Assembly (NCBI GenBank): GCA_017428025.1 | Contig: JAFRRO010000028.1 | Span: forward strand, 67,304-117,459 | DNA from: Clostridia bacterium | GTDB lineage: Bacteria; Bacillota; Clostridia; Christensenellales; CAG-138 | Length of the DNA: 50,156 bases | Direction of reading: 5' to 3' | Shown here: positions 17,887 to 26,072 of the stretch, piece by piece | Layout: every line of letters begins with the position of its first letter | Numbering within the stretch: position 1 is the stretch's first letter | Notes under the pieces: generated by a model | Told to the model about the DNA's origin: nothing | Database searches by the model: none | Seen by the model: only the letters and a program-made list of their open reading frames with translations | Translations under genes and position numbers: made by a program

Positions 17887-17988
17887 AACTTGTGTTCAAG
17901 TTGGACACAAGTTGCCATGCTGAAAATTCATCCCAAATTGGGATTCATTTTCAGTCAGATTAACTTCCCGACAACTTGTCGAGAAGTT
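17887..17988. repeat. Array of three odd palindromes (family members 6-8)
   Basis: 17887-17913 (13 pairs, AACTTGTGTTCAA arm), 17920-17954 (17-bp arms, two mismatches) and 17962-17988 (13-bp arms, one mismatch) follow each other with short spacers. All have a single centre base, and two of the three have AACTT/AAGTT ends. Confidence 0.75.
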
Positions 17989-18073
17989 CTGTAAAGGTAC
18001 TCCAAACGCGCTCTCTCGAATAAAAGGGTGGGAGTAGTTTACATATTATTAAATCTGTCGCCGAGACCAAGTT

Positions 18074-18105
18074 CAGCGGTGCACCAACGGGGCACCGCTG
18101 TTTTA
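18074..18105 (+). terminator. Rho-independent terminator-like hairpin
   Basis: CAGCGGTGC pairs with GCACCGCTG across a 9-nt loop and is followed by TTTTAC. No rightward gene ends here, so it may act as an attenuator for the gene at 18335 or end a short transcript. Confidence 0.5.
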
Positions 18106-18334
18106 CAAAAAGTGGGCGCAGTATTCATAAATCGATTTGCCTCCCTTCAAATTGGTTCACAAAAAAGCGCTCCTTTCACCTATAAAAGCAATTTCTACCC
18201 CCTAATTGTTCCTGCAAAAATAATATATTTTCTTACGCAATGGGTTCTGTCCGTTTTATGGGATGTTTATTTCGGTAGAATGGGTTTGAAGGGTTTGAAG
18301 AATCGGAGTGCAGTCGGTTGGGAGGTGATGGAAC

Positions 18335-19336
18335 ATGAAAAACTATGTGGCTTTCAATGATCAGATTCTGATCCCGCAGGAAGACGGGTCTTACAGAGTT
18401 GTAAAAAACAGCGAGTGGATTCCCGCGTTTTATGCGCTGCCCGCAGAAATCATGGTCAATGCCGAGGAGAATCTGCAAATGCTTCCGCGCTGTCCCTCCG
18501 AGCTGCTGCTTGATCCGGGCAGTCTTGCATTGGTCGAAAGTGATAAGTTTCTTGAAACTATTATCGACGGCTATGCCTATCTGATCTGGAACGCTATGCA
18601 AATGTCTGGCTGGATGGAATACTATTCCCGCAATGCACCGCAATGGGTCATAGCGCATGAGACGCCGTTATGGACCAAACAAATGCAGCGCAGATGGATC
18701 TTGTGGACAAATCACGATCTGTACGAAAAGCCCTTGTCCGAACAGCAAATCGGATTCCCCTCGTTGGATGACGCGAAGGGTATGGTCGATTCTGTTGCGG
18801 GAGATGTGTTCGGTATGGAGCATCGCGGGGCGGTGATCGACGTGTGCAATGAAATGCCATGCGAGGAAGATTTCGACGAGGAGCGGTTTTTCAATCGACG
18901 GCTTCTGAACTTTCAGCGGCAATGGTATCACCGGCAGACAAAGCATCCGTCAGTATCTTTGGACGCGATCCTAAAAGCAGAAAACTCCAGAATCCACCAC
19001 CGCCTAATGCAGATGGAAACCGAGGACGATATGGAAGAGGACGCTATCGCGCGGATCGACGGCGAAGCGTTCTTCCGGTCGCTTTCGGAAACCGATCAGA
19101 AGATCCTGCTCTTGCGGAACATGGGAAAGTCGATGCAGAAGGTAGCGGATCTCGTGGGGCTGAAAACGCACAGCGCCGTATATAAGCGGATACAAAAGAT
19201 CGGCAAGACATACGAGAACTGGGCAGACGAGGACTTGGGATTTGAAAAAGAGAAGGCAGTAATTGATTATGAAAATATCATAGAAGGCAATAACAAAGAC
19301 GGCAAGTATAAGCGCAGTAATCATATAGCCGGGTAG
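18335..19336 (+). CDS. Sigma-70 region-4-like protein of mobile-element type
   Basis: The 333-residue protein has, near residues 243-300, a sigma region-4 helix-turn-helix (SLSETDQKILLLRNMGKSM then QKVADLVGLKTHSAVYKRIQ). The rest is mostly acidic and helical, without a recognisable region 2, so it may be a transcription activator rather than a full sigma factor. A strong GGGAGGTGATGG precedes the ATG. It is the only rightward gene in the element and faces the ATPase gene across a shared hairpin. A control role over element genes is plausible but not shown. Confidence 0.65.
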   Translation: MKNYVAFNDQILIPQEDGSYRVVKNSEWIPAFYALPAEIMVNAEENLQMLPRCPSELLLDPGSLALVESDKFLETIIDGYAYLIWNAMQMSGWMEYYSRNAPQWVIAHETPLWTKQMQRRWILWTNHDLYEKPLSEQQIGFPSLDDAKGMVDSVAGDVFGMEHRGAVIDVCNEMPCEEDFDEERFFNRRLLNFQRQWYHRQTKHPSVSLDAILKAENSRIHHRLMQMETEDDMEEDAIARIDGEAFFRSLSETDQKILLLRNMGKSMQKVADLVGLKTHSAVYKRIQKIGKTYENWADEDLGFEKEKAVIDYENIIEGNNKDGKYKRSNHIAG

Positions 19337-19352
19337 CACGAATTCAATCTAA

Positions 19353-19385
19353 AAGACGCCCCGAAGCAAATTTTCGGGGCGTCTT
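19353..19385. terminator. Hairpin between convergent genes
   Basis: AAGACGCCCCGAA pairs perfectly with TTCGGGGCGTCTT across a 7-nt loop. T-runs are short, but the position between two converging genes fits a shared terminator. Confidence 0.65.
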
Positions 19386-19421
19386 CTGCGCTTCCTTTGC
19401 AGTCAGCCATTCAATCAAGTC

Positions 19422-19441
19422 TTTCTTACGATCTCCTCGGC
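19422..19441. repeat. Remnant matching the 3' end of tnpV (20959-20978)
   Basis: Twenty consecutive bases are identical to the segment of tnpV that encodes its C-terminal AEEIVR. On the minus strand the remnant reads RAEEIVRKT and then stops. It lies just beyond the ATPase stop codon, so the ATPase gene is flanked by tnpV sequence on both sides. Confidence 0.6.
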
Positions 19442-19446
19442 ACGCT

Positions 19447-20766
19447 TTATGCTTCTTTCAATAAAAAGCCCATATACAGCGGCAGCGTCATAATTTGACC
19501 GTTCCTTCCGATGTTGTAGTCACCGAATTTGAGGCATTGTTCGACATGATACTTCTCCGGATGACTAAGGATCGTTTTTGCGCTCTTGATATTACCTGTA
19601 GACGATTTCACTTCCAAAAGAGTACATTTCCCGCGCCAGCGAATGACGAAGTCGATTTCGAGGCCGGAATCCTTGTGATAATAATAAAGTTTTCGCCCCA
19701 TCTTCGCAAGGAAATCCGCCATCAGGTTTTCAAAGATAGCGCCTTTGTAGCCGTAAAGATTCCCTTGCAATACATCAAACTGCGTTCCATCCTCCAGCAT
19801 ACTGATTAACAATCCGGTATCTTTCATGTATACCTTGAAGACGTCCTCCATGGCGTTTCCGTCCAAGGGCAGCTCCGGCAGATTCAGGTTATAGCAGCGG
19901 GAAATGATGCCCGCATCCTCGATCCATTGAAGGCATCCGAGATATTGAGACGCTGTCGCCCCTCTCTTCACCAAGGCATATTGGAATTTCTTGTTTTCCT
20001 TGCTGAGCTGCTTCGGAATGGATTGAAAGCACTCCTCAATCCGCCCCTTGTCTTTCTTTGCGGCATATTTGATCATGTCGTCCTCATAGGAGCGCACAAT
20101 ATCGCGCTGCAGCTGCAATACAGCATTCATCTGTTTCGTCTCCACAAACAATTGCACCGCCGCCGGCATGCCGCCGACTACCACATATCGCAGCAACAAC
20201 TGCTTTAGCTTAGTGTGCAGGGCTTCGGGAACCGGCGTTTCATTTTTCAAGCACGTCCGAAGCAAATCGATCATCTGTGATGTAATACCGTTTGCCCAAA
20301 GAAATTCCTCAAAATCCAGCGGATACATATCGATCACGGTTTCGTATCCGACCGGGACGGAACGCGGCTCTTTCCCGTATCCTCGAACGCCGAGCAGCGA
20401 GCCGGTTCCGATCACGTCGAAGCGTCCGTCTGTTTGAAAAAACTTCAGAGCGGTGCGTGCTTCGGGGCATTCTTGAATCTCATCCAAGATGATAATCGTT
20501 TTCCCGGGTTCAAAAACGGCGTCCGGGCCCAATAGTGCGGACATCATCATAATCAGATGATCCACCTCCAGCGAACCGTTGAAGACCGCGGCATAATCAG
20601 CGTTCTGGAAGAAGTTCAGATAAACCACATGTGCATAGTTTTCCCGCGCGAATTCTAACACGGAAAAAGTTTTTCCACACTGGCGGCAGCCTTTGATGAT
20701 CAGTGGTTTATGATTCGGCTCGTTTTTCCACGCTGCCAACGTGTCCTGTATCTTTCTTTGCAGCAT
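19447..20766 (-). CDS. AAA ATPase with DUF4143 / PD-(D/E)XK-like C-terminus
   Basis: The 439-residue protein has Walker A IIKGCRQCGKTFS near residue 25 and Walker B IIILDEIQECP near 90, followed by VIGTGSLLG (sensor), the layout of the AAA_14 family. The C-terminal part is DUF4143-like, ending with a nuclease-type motif LEIDFVIRWRGKCTLLEVKSS (E-x-D then E-x-K). The function is unknown; such genes are frequent cargo in gut bacteria and have been suggested to be toxin-like or DNA-acting. The ATG at 20766 has GGAGG 5 nt upstream and lies just after a strong promoter, so the longer frame from 20832 is rejected. Confidence 0.85.
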   Translation of the reverse strand: MLQRKIQDTLAAWKNEPNHKPLIIKGCRQCGKTFSVLEFARENYAHVVYLNFFQNADYAAVFNGSLEVDHLIMMMSALLGPDAVFEPGKTIIILDEIQECPEARTALKFFQTDGRFDVIGTGSLLGVRGYGKEPRSVPVGYETVIDMYPLDFEEFLWANGITSQMIDLLRTCLKNETPVPEALHTKLKQLLLRYVVVGGMPAAVQLFVETKQMNAVLQLQRDIVRSYEDDMIKYAAKKDKGRIEECFQSIPKQLSKENKKFQYALVKRGATASQYLGCLQWIEDAGIISRCYNLNLPELPLDGNAMEDVFKVYMKDTGLLISMLEDGTQFDVLQGNLYGYKGAIFENLMADFLAKMGRKLYYYHKDSGLEIDFVIRWRGKCTLLEVKSSTGNIKSAKTILSHPEKYHVEQCLKFGDYNIGRNGQIMTLPLYMGFLLKEA

Positions 20767-20796
20767 AATTGCCTCCATAGAAATGGTGTCAGTTAC

Positions 20797-20825
20797 AGTA
20801 TACGGAGTTTTTTCTACTTTTTCAA
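20797..20825 (-). promoter_or_regulatory. Sigma-A promoter of the AAA/DUF4143 gene
   Basis: Minus strand TTGAAA (20820-20825), 17-bp spacer, TATACT (20797-20802). The gene therefore has its own promoter inside the element. Confidence 0.75.
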
Positions 20826-20888
20826 GTGACATTTTTCAATAATCACAACTTTTTCAAACGACTTTTGACGAAAACTGCATATTTTCAG

Positions 20889-20919
20889 AAAAGATCGGCG
20901 GTTTACACGCCGATCTTTT
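20889..20919 (-). terminator. Hairpin terminator after tnpV
   Basis: AAAAGATCGGCG pairs perfectly with CGCCGATCTTTT across GTTTACA, about 20 nt past the tnpV stop codon. Confidence 0.7.
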
Positions 20920-20939
20920 CCCAATCATGTGTCTTTGCT

Positions 20940-21311
20940 TCAGCAAGTGATCAGTTCGTTTCTTACGATCTCCTCGGCGCGGTTTCGGATATTGTTCATC
21001 GCTCCCACCCATGCCATCTGATCGCGCCGTTTCAGTTCTTCCGTTACACCTTCTGCATCAGCCATCTGCTTCACAAGCGCTTCCATCATGTCGAGCGCAG
21101 CTTCCTTCGTGTCGATCAGGTGCTGCGTCAGCGTTCCCTGCATAAGCATCGCGTTGTAAGTGCCGGGTTTACGCTTTTTCAGATATTCCTTTCTGCGCCA
21201 TCCCCAAATTCCGACCTCACCTTCCGGCTGATCGTCCATGACAAGATTCGGAAGCAGATACTCTCCGACCTGCAAATACGATCCGCCTTTCTGTTCATAC
21301 AGCGATTTCAT
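20940..21311 (-). CDS. tnpV: TnpV-family transposon protein
   Basis: The 123-residue protein begins MKSLYEQKGGSYLQVGEYLLPNL and continues GEVGIWGWRRKEYLKKRKPGTYNAML, with AMNNIRNRAEEIVRNELI at the end. This is the typical TnpV pattern from Tn4451-like elements. The role of the family is not established. The ATG at 21311 has GGGAG 8 nt upstream. It overlaps the upstream TnpW copy by 17 nt, so the two are likely co-translated. The longer frame from 21359 is rejected. Confidence 0.8.
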   Translation of the reverse strand: MKSLYEQKGGSYLQVGEYLLPNLVMDDQPEGEVGIWGWRRKEYLKKRKPGTYNAMLMQGTLTQHLIDTKEAALDMMEALVKQMADAEGVTEELKRRDQMAWVGAMNNIRNRAEEIVRNELITC

Positions 21312-21459
21312 TTTGCTTTCTCCCTTTCTCCGGTCGCGTGCTCTCGCATTCGCGGGCAATCAGTCGAAGAATGCGATCCTCCATTGTCATCGTGCCTTTC
21401 TCGTCAAAGTAGACTTTGACCAGATACTTCGTGTTCCCAATTCGCTTTGTCAGTGTCAT
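21295..21459 (-). CDS. TnpW-family small transposon protein (copy 2)
   Basis: A 54-residue protein contains TKRIGNTKYLVKVYFDEKGTM then TMEDRILRLIARE, clearly paralogous to the TnpW at 17302-17493. AAAGGAGA lies 6 nt before the ATG. It overlaps tnpV rather than a recombinase gene. Two TnpW copies with different neighbours support a composite element or one that absorbed part of a relative. Confidence 0.75.
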   Translation of the reverse strand: MTLTKRIGNTKYLVKVYFDEKGTMTMEDRILRLIARECESTRPEKGRKQNEIAV

Positions 21460-21666
21460 AGTGTATCTCCTTTCCGAAAAATCCTTTGCCGATTCATTTT
21501 GGGGCTTCCCTTTTTCACTGCTCTGTGCTATACTGTATTTGCAGCGATCCATTGGTCGTCCCGATCGACCGCCTTGCCCGTTCATCCACCACAGAGAGGT
21601 CGCCGCGGCCGAATCTTTTTTCATTTTTGGGGCAATTTGAATTCTTCGTTTATAGAATAACTCTCT

Positions 21667-21769
21667 CTTCGAATCCGCCGTTTTTCAGCGGGATGCGCTC
21701 GCGCGTTGCATCGCATGCCGCAAAGTACGCCCGGATCGCCTGTGCCGTTGCTTCCGTTTGTTTGTTCAT
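21667..21769 (-). pseudogene. 5' half of the 68-codon gene split by the mobile element
   Basis: From the ATG at 21769 (GGGAGG 6 nt upstream, -10-like TATGAT at 21798-21803) the frame reads MNKQTEATAQAIRAYFAACD then ATRERIPLKNGGFE. It now runs five codons into the element end and stops at 21650. Joined to 10990-11091 it gives GGFEEFAYYN and an open frame to the normal stop. The original product would be 68 residues. Confidence 0.65.
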
Positions 21770-21853
21770 GTTTGCCTCCCTGTCTTTCGCTGAACCGATC
21801 ATAACCGAAAAGCAAGCGGAAAATTTACCTTTTTTCGAACGATTTTCGTTACA

Positions 21854-21882
21854 AAAAAACGCCCGAAAACAGGGCGTTTTTT
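21854..21882. terminator. Bidirectional terminator
   Basis: AAAAAACGCCC pairs perfectly with GGGCGTTTTTT across GAAAACA. It lies on the chromosomal side of the element, between the split gene's promoter and the leader of the DUF11 gene. Confidence 0.8.
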
Positions 21883-22018
21883 CGCAATTGGAGTGAATTT
21901 GACACAATTCGGACCGAAATGCGCGCAAACACGGCGGATTACGGGACGCAATCCCAACTGTCCGCCGTTTTGCATAGAATACCAGGGACGGCTTTCGCCG
22001 TCCGGAAAGGAGTATGCT
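21883..22018 (+). promoter_or_regulatory. Structured 5' leader of the DUF11 gene
   Basis: Three hairpins can be drawn: GAATT/AATTC (about 21895-21910); a long stem ACGGCGGA/TCCGCCGT (about 21932-21969) enclosing GGGA-CGCAA-TCCC; and GGACGGC/GCCGTCC (about 21986-22003), which ends next to the AAAGGAG ribosome site. This could be a cis-acting RNA control element. It does not match a riboswitch class I can name. Confidence 0.4.
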
Positions 22019-22852
22019 ATGGCAACCATCATCAATCAGGCAAACCTGACCTATACATACGGCACAACGACGGCAAGCGTGCTGTCGAATCCCGCGGCGA
22101 CCGAACGCACCGAAGCGCTCGCGATCGAAAAACGCGCGCTCGAAACCGCGTATCGCGCGGGAGACGAACTGACCTATCTGATCGCGGTGCAGAACGGCGG
22201 CGCCGCGCCGGTGACGAACCTTGCGGTGCAGGACAATCTCGGCGCAGCCGGCGGCGTCGTGCCGCTGACCTATACCGGTCCCGCGGCGCTGTACATCGAC
22301 GGCGTGTTCTCCGAAACCCTGTCGCCCGAGATCGATGAAACCGGCGCGACCTTTACGATTCCGGAGCTGCCCGCCGGTTCCAACGCGCTGATCGTGTATC
22401 AGGCGGCGGTCAACGGCTATGCGCCGCTGACGGAGGGCGGCGAGATCACCAACACCGCCTCGATCCAAAACGGCGCGGGCGATCCGCTGACCGCATCCGC
22501 AACGGTGCCGGTCGATGCGTACGCCGACGTCTCGATCGAAAAGGAAATGTCCCCGAACCCGATCGAAGCGGGCGGACGGCTCGTCGTGACGTTCACGATC
22601 GAAAACCGCGGCAACGTCGAGGCGACCGATCTTGTGCTGACCGACGCGTTTCCGGTCGCGCTTTCCGACGTCGCGGTGACGGTCAACGGCGCGTCCGTGA
22701 CCGATTTCACCTTCGAGGACAACACCCTGACGCTGCCCGCAAGCGAAGCGACCACGCTGACCGTGCCCGCTGCGACCTTCGAGACCGCCGCATCCGGCGC
22801 CGTCACGATCGTCCCCGGCACCCTGACCGTCACCGTAACCGGCACGATCTGA
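22019..22852 (+). CDS. DUF11-domain (conserved repeat) protein
   Basis: The 277-residue protein has two related beta-sandwich repeats. The first covers about residues 40-160 (DELTYLIAVQNGGAAPVTNLAVQD). The second covers about 175-277 (SIEKEMSPNPIEAGGRLVVTF, then FTIENRGNVEATDLVLTDAF). These are typical of DUF11 proteins of Firmicutes. It is Thr/Ala/Val-rich and acidic, has no signal peptide, sortase motif or membrane helix, and starts MATIINQANLTYTYG like its relatives. Members are thought to be structural or surface-associated, but without a signal the location is uncertain. AAAGGAG precedes the ATG, and a terminator follows at once, so it is a single-gene unit. Confidence 0.8.
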   Translation: MATIINQANLTYTYGTTTASVLSNPAATERTEALAIEKRALETAYRAGDELTYLIAVQNGGAAPVTNLAVQDNLGAAGGVVPLTYTGPAALYIDGVFSETLSPEIDETGATFTIPELPAGSNALIVYQAAVNGYAPLTEGGEITNTASIQNGAGDPLTASATVPVDAYADVSIEKEMSPNPIEAGGRLVVTFTIENRGNVEATDLVLTDAFPVALSDVAVTVNGASVTDFTFEDNTLTLPASEATTLTVPAATFETAASGAVTIVPGTLTVTVTGTI

Positions 22853-22860
22853 CGTCCTCT

Positions 22861-22889
22861 GCCTCCCTTTTCCGAGGGAGGCGTTTTTT
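22861..22889 (+). terminator. Rho-independent terminator of the DUF11 gene
   Basis: GCCTCCCT pairs with AGGGAGGC across TTTCCG and is followed by GTTTTTTT. Confidence 0.9.
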
Positions 22890-22892
22890 TGC

Positions 22893-22921
22893 TTGAAAAC
22901 GGACGGAAAACATGCGATACT
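22893..22921 (+). promoter_or_regulatory. Sigma-A promoter of the PhzF-like gene
   Basis: TTGAAA (22893-22898), 17-bp spacer, GATACT (22916-22921), directly after the preceding terminator. Confidence 0.65.
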
Positions 22922-22947
22922 GGAACAAAGGAACGGAGGACCATCGC

Positions 22948-23739
22948 ATGAAGCAGTACATCGTCGACGCGTTTACGGACAAACCGTTTTCGGGCAATCC
23001 CGCGGCGGTCGTGATTCTCGACCGCCCGATTCCGGATCGTCTGATGCAGAGGATTGCAGCGGAAAACAATCTGGCGGAGACCGCGTTTGCCGTCAAAGAA
23101 GGCGACGTCTACAACCTCCGGTGGTTCACGCCGAGCATGGAGGAGGAGCTTTGCGGACACGCGACGCTTGCGGCGTCGTTCGTGATCCTGAACTTCGTCG
23201 AACCCGACGCGGACGAGGTGCGCTATACGTCGATCGGCGGTCCGCTCTCGGTGCGCCGTACGGGCGAGCTCTATGAACTGAATTTTCCGACGTTCGCGCT
23301 TACGGAAATCCCCGTGACCGACGCGATGGAGCGCGCGTTCGGCGCGCGTCCCGTGCATGCGATCCTCGGACTCGATCTGAACTGCGTCTTTGCCGATGAA
23401 GAAACGGTGCGCGCGCTCGAACCGGACTATGCGCTGCTGAAAACGCTGCCCGGACGCATCTGGAACGCCACGGCAAGGGGCAGCGCATACGACTGCGTAT
23501 CGAGAAGCTTCACGCCCGAGACCGCCGTGCCGGAGGATCCGGTCTGCGGCTCGGCGCACTGTCAGATTGCGGACTACTGGGCAAAAACGCTCGGCAAAAC
23601 CGTGATCCGCGCCTTTCAGGCTTCGCCGCGCGGCGGCGAGCTGCGCTGTGAACTGCTCGGAAACGGCCGCATCGCGCTTGCCGGAAAGGCGGTCCTCGTC
23701 GCCGTCGGCGAATGGACGCCCGCCGCGCTGCAAAACTGA
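22948..23739 (+). CDS. PhzF-family isomerase-like protein
   Basis: The 263-residue protein has the usual PhzF length and both half-barrel domains. It begins KQYIVDAFTDKPFSGNPAAVV; the catalytic Glu lies in NLAETAF near residue 45; CGHATLA and the later EDPVCGSAH mark the substrate pocket with its Asp. Family members isomerise or epimerise small cyclic acids, but most, like this one, have no known substrate. The ATG at 22948 has GGAGGA 8 nt upstream; the longer frame from 22912 overlaps the promoter and is rejected. It is monocistronic, between two terminators. Confidence 0.88.
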   Translation: MKQYIVDAFTDKPFSGNPAAVVILDRPIPDRLMQRIAAENNLAETAFAVKEGDVYNLRWFTPSMEEELCGHATLAASFVILNFVEPDADEVRYTSIGGPLSVRRTGELYELNFPTFALTEIPVTDAMERAFGARPVHAILGLDLNCVFADEETVRALEPDYALLKTLPGRIWNATARGSAYDCVSRSFTPETAVPEDPVCGSAHCQIADYWAKTLGKTVIRAFQASPRGGELRCELLGNGRIALAGKAVLVAVGEWTPAALQN

Positions 23740-23747
23740 GCGAAACC

Positions 23748-23781
23748 AAAAGGGACAGTCCCGATCGGGGCTGTCCCTTTT
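23748..23781. terminator. Strong hairpin terminator
   Basis: AAAAGGGACAG pairs with CTGTCCCTTTT, with an inner TCCC/GGGG extension. It lies between convergent genes (PhzF-like and aldehyde dehydrogenase). Confidence 0.88.
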
Positions 23782-23841
23782 CTGTTGCGGTTCGGATTGC
23801 GGCGGCGTTTGTCCGGCCGCCCGCAGGATGCGATTTGTTTT

Positions 23842-25260
23842 CTACCGTTCAAACCATTTCAGAAGTTTCCTCTTCCGCTCGCCCGCTTTACCCGAATAGG
23901 GATGCTCGCGAAGCGGCAGATTCATGTGCGTCCTGCCCGTGAGAACTGTCTGCGGATGCGTGAATTCGCGGAAGCCCCATTCGCCGTGGTAGGCGCCCAT
24001 GCCGGAATGTCCGGTGCCGTTGAACGGCACGCCCTTGACCATCATGTGGATACAGACCTCGTTGATGCAGCCACCGCCGAACTGCAGCGTGCGCATCACG
24101 CGGTTTGCCCACTTCCTGTCGGACGTGAAAACGTACATCGAAAGCGGATGCTCGCGCTCGGCGATCACGTCAAGGAGCGTTTCGATTTCCGCATCCCGGT
24201 ACGGCACGACCGGCAGCAGCGGGCAGAACAGCTCGTGCCGCACGATGTCCTCGTCGATCTTCACGGGATACAGGATCGTCGGCGCAAACCTGACCGTCTC
24301 GCGGTTTCCGGTGCCGCCGAAGATCACGCGGTCCCGGTACTGTTCGGTCAGACGCTCGCATTTTTCGTAGACCTTTTCGGTGATCAGCTTCGGATAGTCG
24401 GGATTCTCCTCCGCCTTTTCGCCGATCTGACGGATGAATTCCTTTTTCAATTCCGCAAGGAAGGGTTCGGCAACCTCCTCGGCGACGGCGATCTGGTTGA
24501 TGTTGATGCAGATCTGCCCCGCGTTGCACAGCTTGAAGAACGCGATCTTGCGCGCGGCGTCCCGAAGGTTTGCGTCCTTTCGGACGATGCACCAGTTGCC
24601 GGTCTCGCCGCCGAGCTCCAGGGCAACCGACGTCAGATGGCGGGACGCGCGTTCGAGCACGTGCTTTGCCACCGCGGGCGAGCCGGTATAGAAGATCTTG
24701 TCGAACCGCTCCTCGAGGCACATGTCCGCCACGTCGTGTCCGCCGTCGACGACCGTGACAAACTCCTCGGGATAGATGTCGGCGATCAGCTTTTTCAGCG
24801 CTTCGGTGCTTGCCGCGGACTTGGAGCTCGTCTTGAGCACCGCGGTGTTGCCGCCCGAAATGCTCGCCGCGAGCACGCCGAGCGTCAAGAGAATCGGGAA
24901 ATTGAACGGCGAGATGATGAGCGACACGCCGTAGGGCATCTTGTACACCGTGGTGCGGGTACTCGGAAAGCACATCAGACCGGAGAAATGACGCTCCGGT
25001 CTTGCCCAGCGGCGCAGTCCGTGCAGGATCTCGTTGACCTCGACGATTACCGGTCCGAGATCGCAGAGATACGCCTCGACCGGACTCTTGCGCAGATCGT
25101 CGTACAGCGCTTTTTCGAGCATGTCCCTATGATCGAGCACCGCCTGCCTGAGCTTTTTCAGCTGTTCTATGCGCCAGTTGACGTCGAGCGTCGCGCCGGT
25201 GCGGAAGAACGCTTGCTGCTTTTCGACGATCGCGTGTACGGTTTCCTGTGTGTATGCCAT
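23842..25260 (-). CDS. Aldehyde dehydrogenase (class 3-like)
   Basis: The 472-residue protein lacks the N-terminal extension of classical ALDHs and matches the class-3/fatty-aldehyde type. Catalytic Cys lies in CNAGQICININ near residue 248, the general-base Glu in LELGGETGN near 214, and the cofactor-binding region contains ISPFNFPI and FYTGSPAVAK. It oxidises an aldehyde to the acid with NAD(P). The ATG at 25260 is used (AGAGGG 7 nt upstream); an in-frame TTG at 25266 would overlap the SDR stop. It is third in a tight operon with an old-yellow-enzyme reductase and an SDR, implying a three-step conversion of one substrate. Confidence 0.9.
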   Translation of the reverse strand: MAYTQETVHAIVEKQQAFFRTGATLDVNWRIEQLKKLRQAVLDHRDMLEKALYDDLRKSPVEAYLCDLGPVIVEVNEILHGLRRWARPERHFSGLMCFPSTRTTVYKMPYGVSLIISPFNFPILLTLGVLAASISGGNTAVLKTSSKSAASTEALKKLIADIYPEEFVTVVDGGHDVADMCLEERFDKIFYTGSPAVAKHVLERASRHLTSVALELGGETGNWCIVRKDANLRDAARKIAFFKLCNAGQICININQIAVAEEVAEPFLAELKKEFIRQIGEKAEENPDYPKLITEKVYEKCERLTEQYRDRVIFGGTGNRETVRFAPTILYPVKIDEDIVRHELFCPLLPVVPYRDAEIETLLDVIAEREHPLSMYVFTSDRKWANRVMRTLQFGGGCINEVCIHMMVKGVPFNGTGHSGMGAYHGEWGFREFTHPQTVLTGRTHMNLPLREHPYSGKAGERKRKLLKWFER

Positions 25261-25262
25261 AT

Positions 25263-26060
25263 TCAAACCCTCTTTTCGTCGTTCTGTTTGCGTTCGAGGA
25301 AGCGCAGCAGCATCCTGTGCTGGGATCTGAGATACAGCGCGCGTACCGGCGGCAGCACGTTCATCAGAAACCGGCTCGGCAGATACACCGGACAGGGATA
25401 GACCTGTTTGCGTCCGCGCTCGATGCCGCGGACCGTCGCCTTCGCCACCGCCTCCGCCGTCTGCACCGGGAACGGCTGCTCGACCTTGTGCCCTGCGTCG
25501 CCGACCTCGAAGAAGTTGGTCTTGGTGGATACCGGATAGACGCAGGTGATTTTGAGATTCTTCGGCGACTCGATGCGGATCGCCTGCTGAAAGCCCTTCA
25601 TCGCGAACTTGGTGGAGGCGTACAGCGCGTAGCCCGGCAGCGCCATCTCGCCCATCGCGGAAATCGTATAGACGAGGTGTCCCTCCCGCCCGTTCAGGTG
25701 GTTCAGGTACTTCGAATAGCTGTACATGCAGGAGAAGGTGTTGAGCGAGAAGATCTTTTCGATGCGGTCCCAGTCCTCATAGTCGTAGCGCTCGTAGTAC
25801 GGCGCGCCCGCGTTGCAGATCAGGACGTCGATTTTCTCAAACTGCTCCGCTGCCTTTTCAAACAGCGCGTCCACGCCCTCCCGCGTGCTGAGATCGCACG
25901 GAAAGAGCGTGACGTTTTCGTCGAATCCGGTGAGTTTCTGAATGCTGCGGCTTGCTGCGATGATGCGGTTGTGGTTCTCCTTTGCGGCAAGCATTTCGAG
26001 GATCGACTTGCCGATCCCGCTGGACGCGCCGGTGATCACGATGGTTCGGTTTGCAATCAT
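25263..26060 (-). CDS. Short-chain dehydrogenase/reductase
   Basis: The 265-residue protein has the Rossmann motif TGASSGIG near residue 10, the NAG motif (ICNAGAPYY) and the catalytic Ser and Tyr-x3-Lys (Ser in YTISAMGEM, YASTK about 155). The C-terminal 40 residues are basic and hydrophobic, like SDRs that associate with membranes or act on lipids. AAGGAGAA precedes the ATG. It is separated from neighbours by 12 nt and 2 nt, so it is co-transcribed with the OYE-type reductase and the aldehyde dehydrogenase. An alcohol/ketone step on a hydrophobic substrate is likely (inference). Confidence 0.9.
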   Translation of the reverse strand: MIANRTIVITGASSGIGKSILEMLAAKENHNRIIAASRSIQKLTGFDENVTLFPCDLSTREGVDALFEKAAEQFEKIDVLICNAGAPYYERYDYEDWDRIEKIFSLNTFSCMYSYSKYLNHLNGREGHLVYTISAMGEMALPGYALYASTKFAMKGFQQAIRIESPKNLKITCVYPVSTKTNFFEVGDAGHKVEQPFPVQTAEAVAKATVRGIERGRKQVYPCPVYLPSRFLMNVLPPVRALYLRSQHRMLLRFLERKQNDEKRV

Positions 26061-26072
26061 GGCTGCTTCTCC

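Larger units (their letters stand above)
17494..18334. other. 841-bp intergenic region with hairpins and short open frames
   Basis: No gene of normal size is supported. It holds four further palindromes (17616-17642, 17887-17913, 17920-17954, 17962-17988), a terminator (18074-18105) and a copy of the dispersed word AATACTGCGCCCACTTT (minus strand, about 18110-18128). A 29-codon minus-strand frame (18039-18128) begins MNTAPTFCKT after AAGGGAGG and could be a leader peptide. The 3' part contains the ribosome site and the tandem GGGTTTGAA repeats upstream of the gene at 18335. Confidence 0.55.

Noticed and set aside
21893..22018. c-di-GMP-I (GEMM) riboswitch, suggested by GCAAAC and GGGACGCAA words
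   Set aside because: GGGACGCAATCCC pairs with itself inside a larger stem, so the required GEMM helices cannot form in the usual way.
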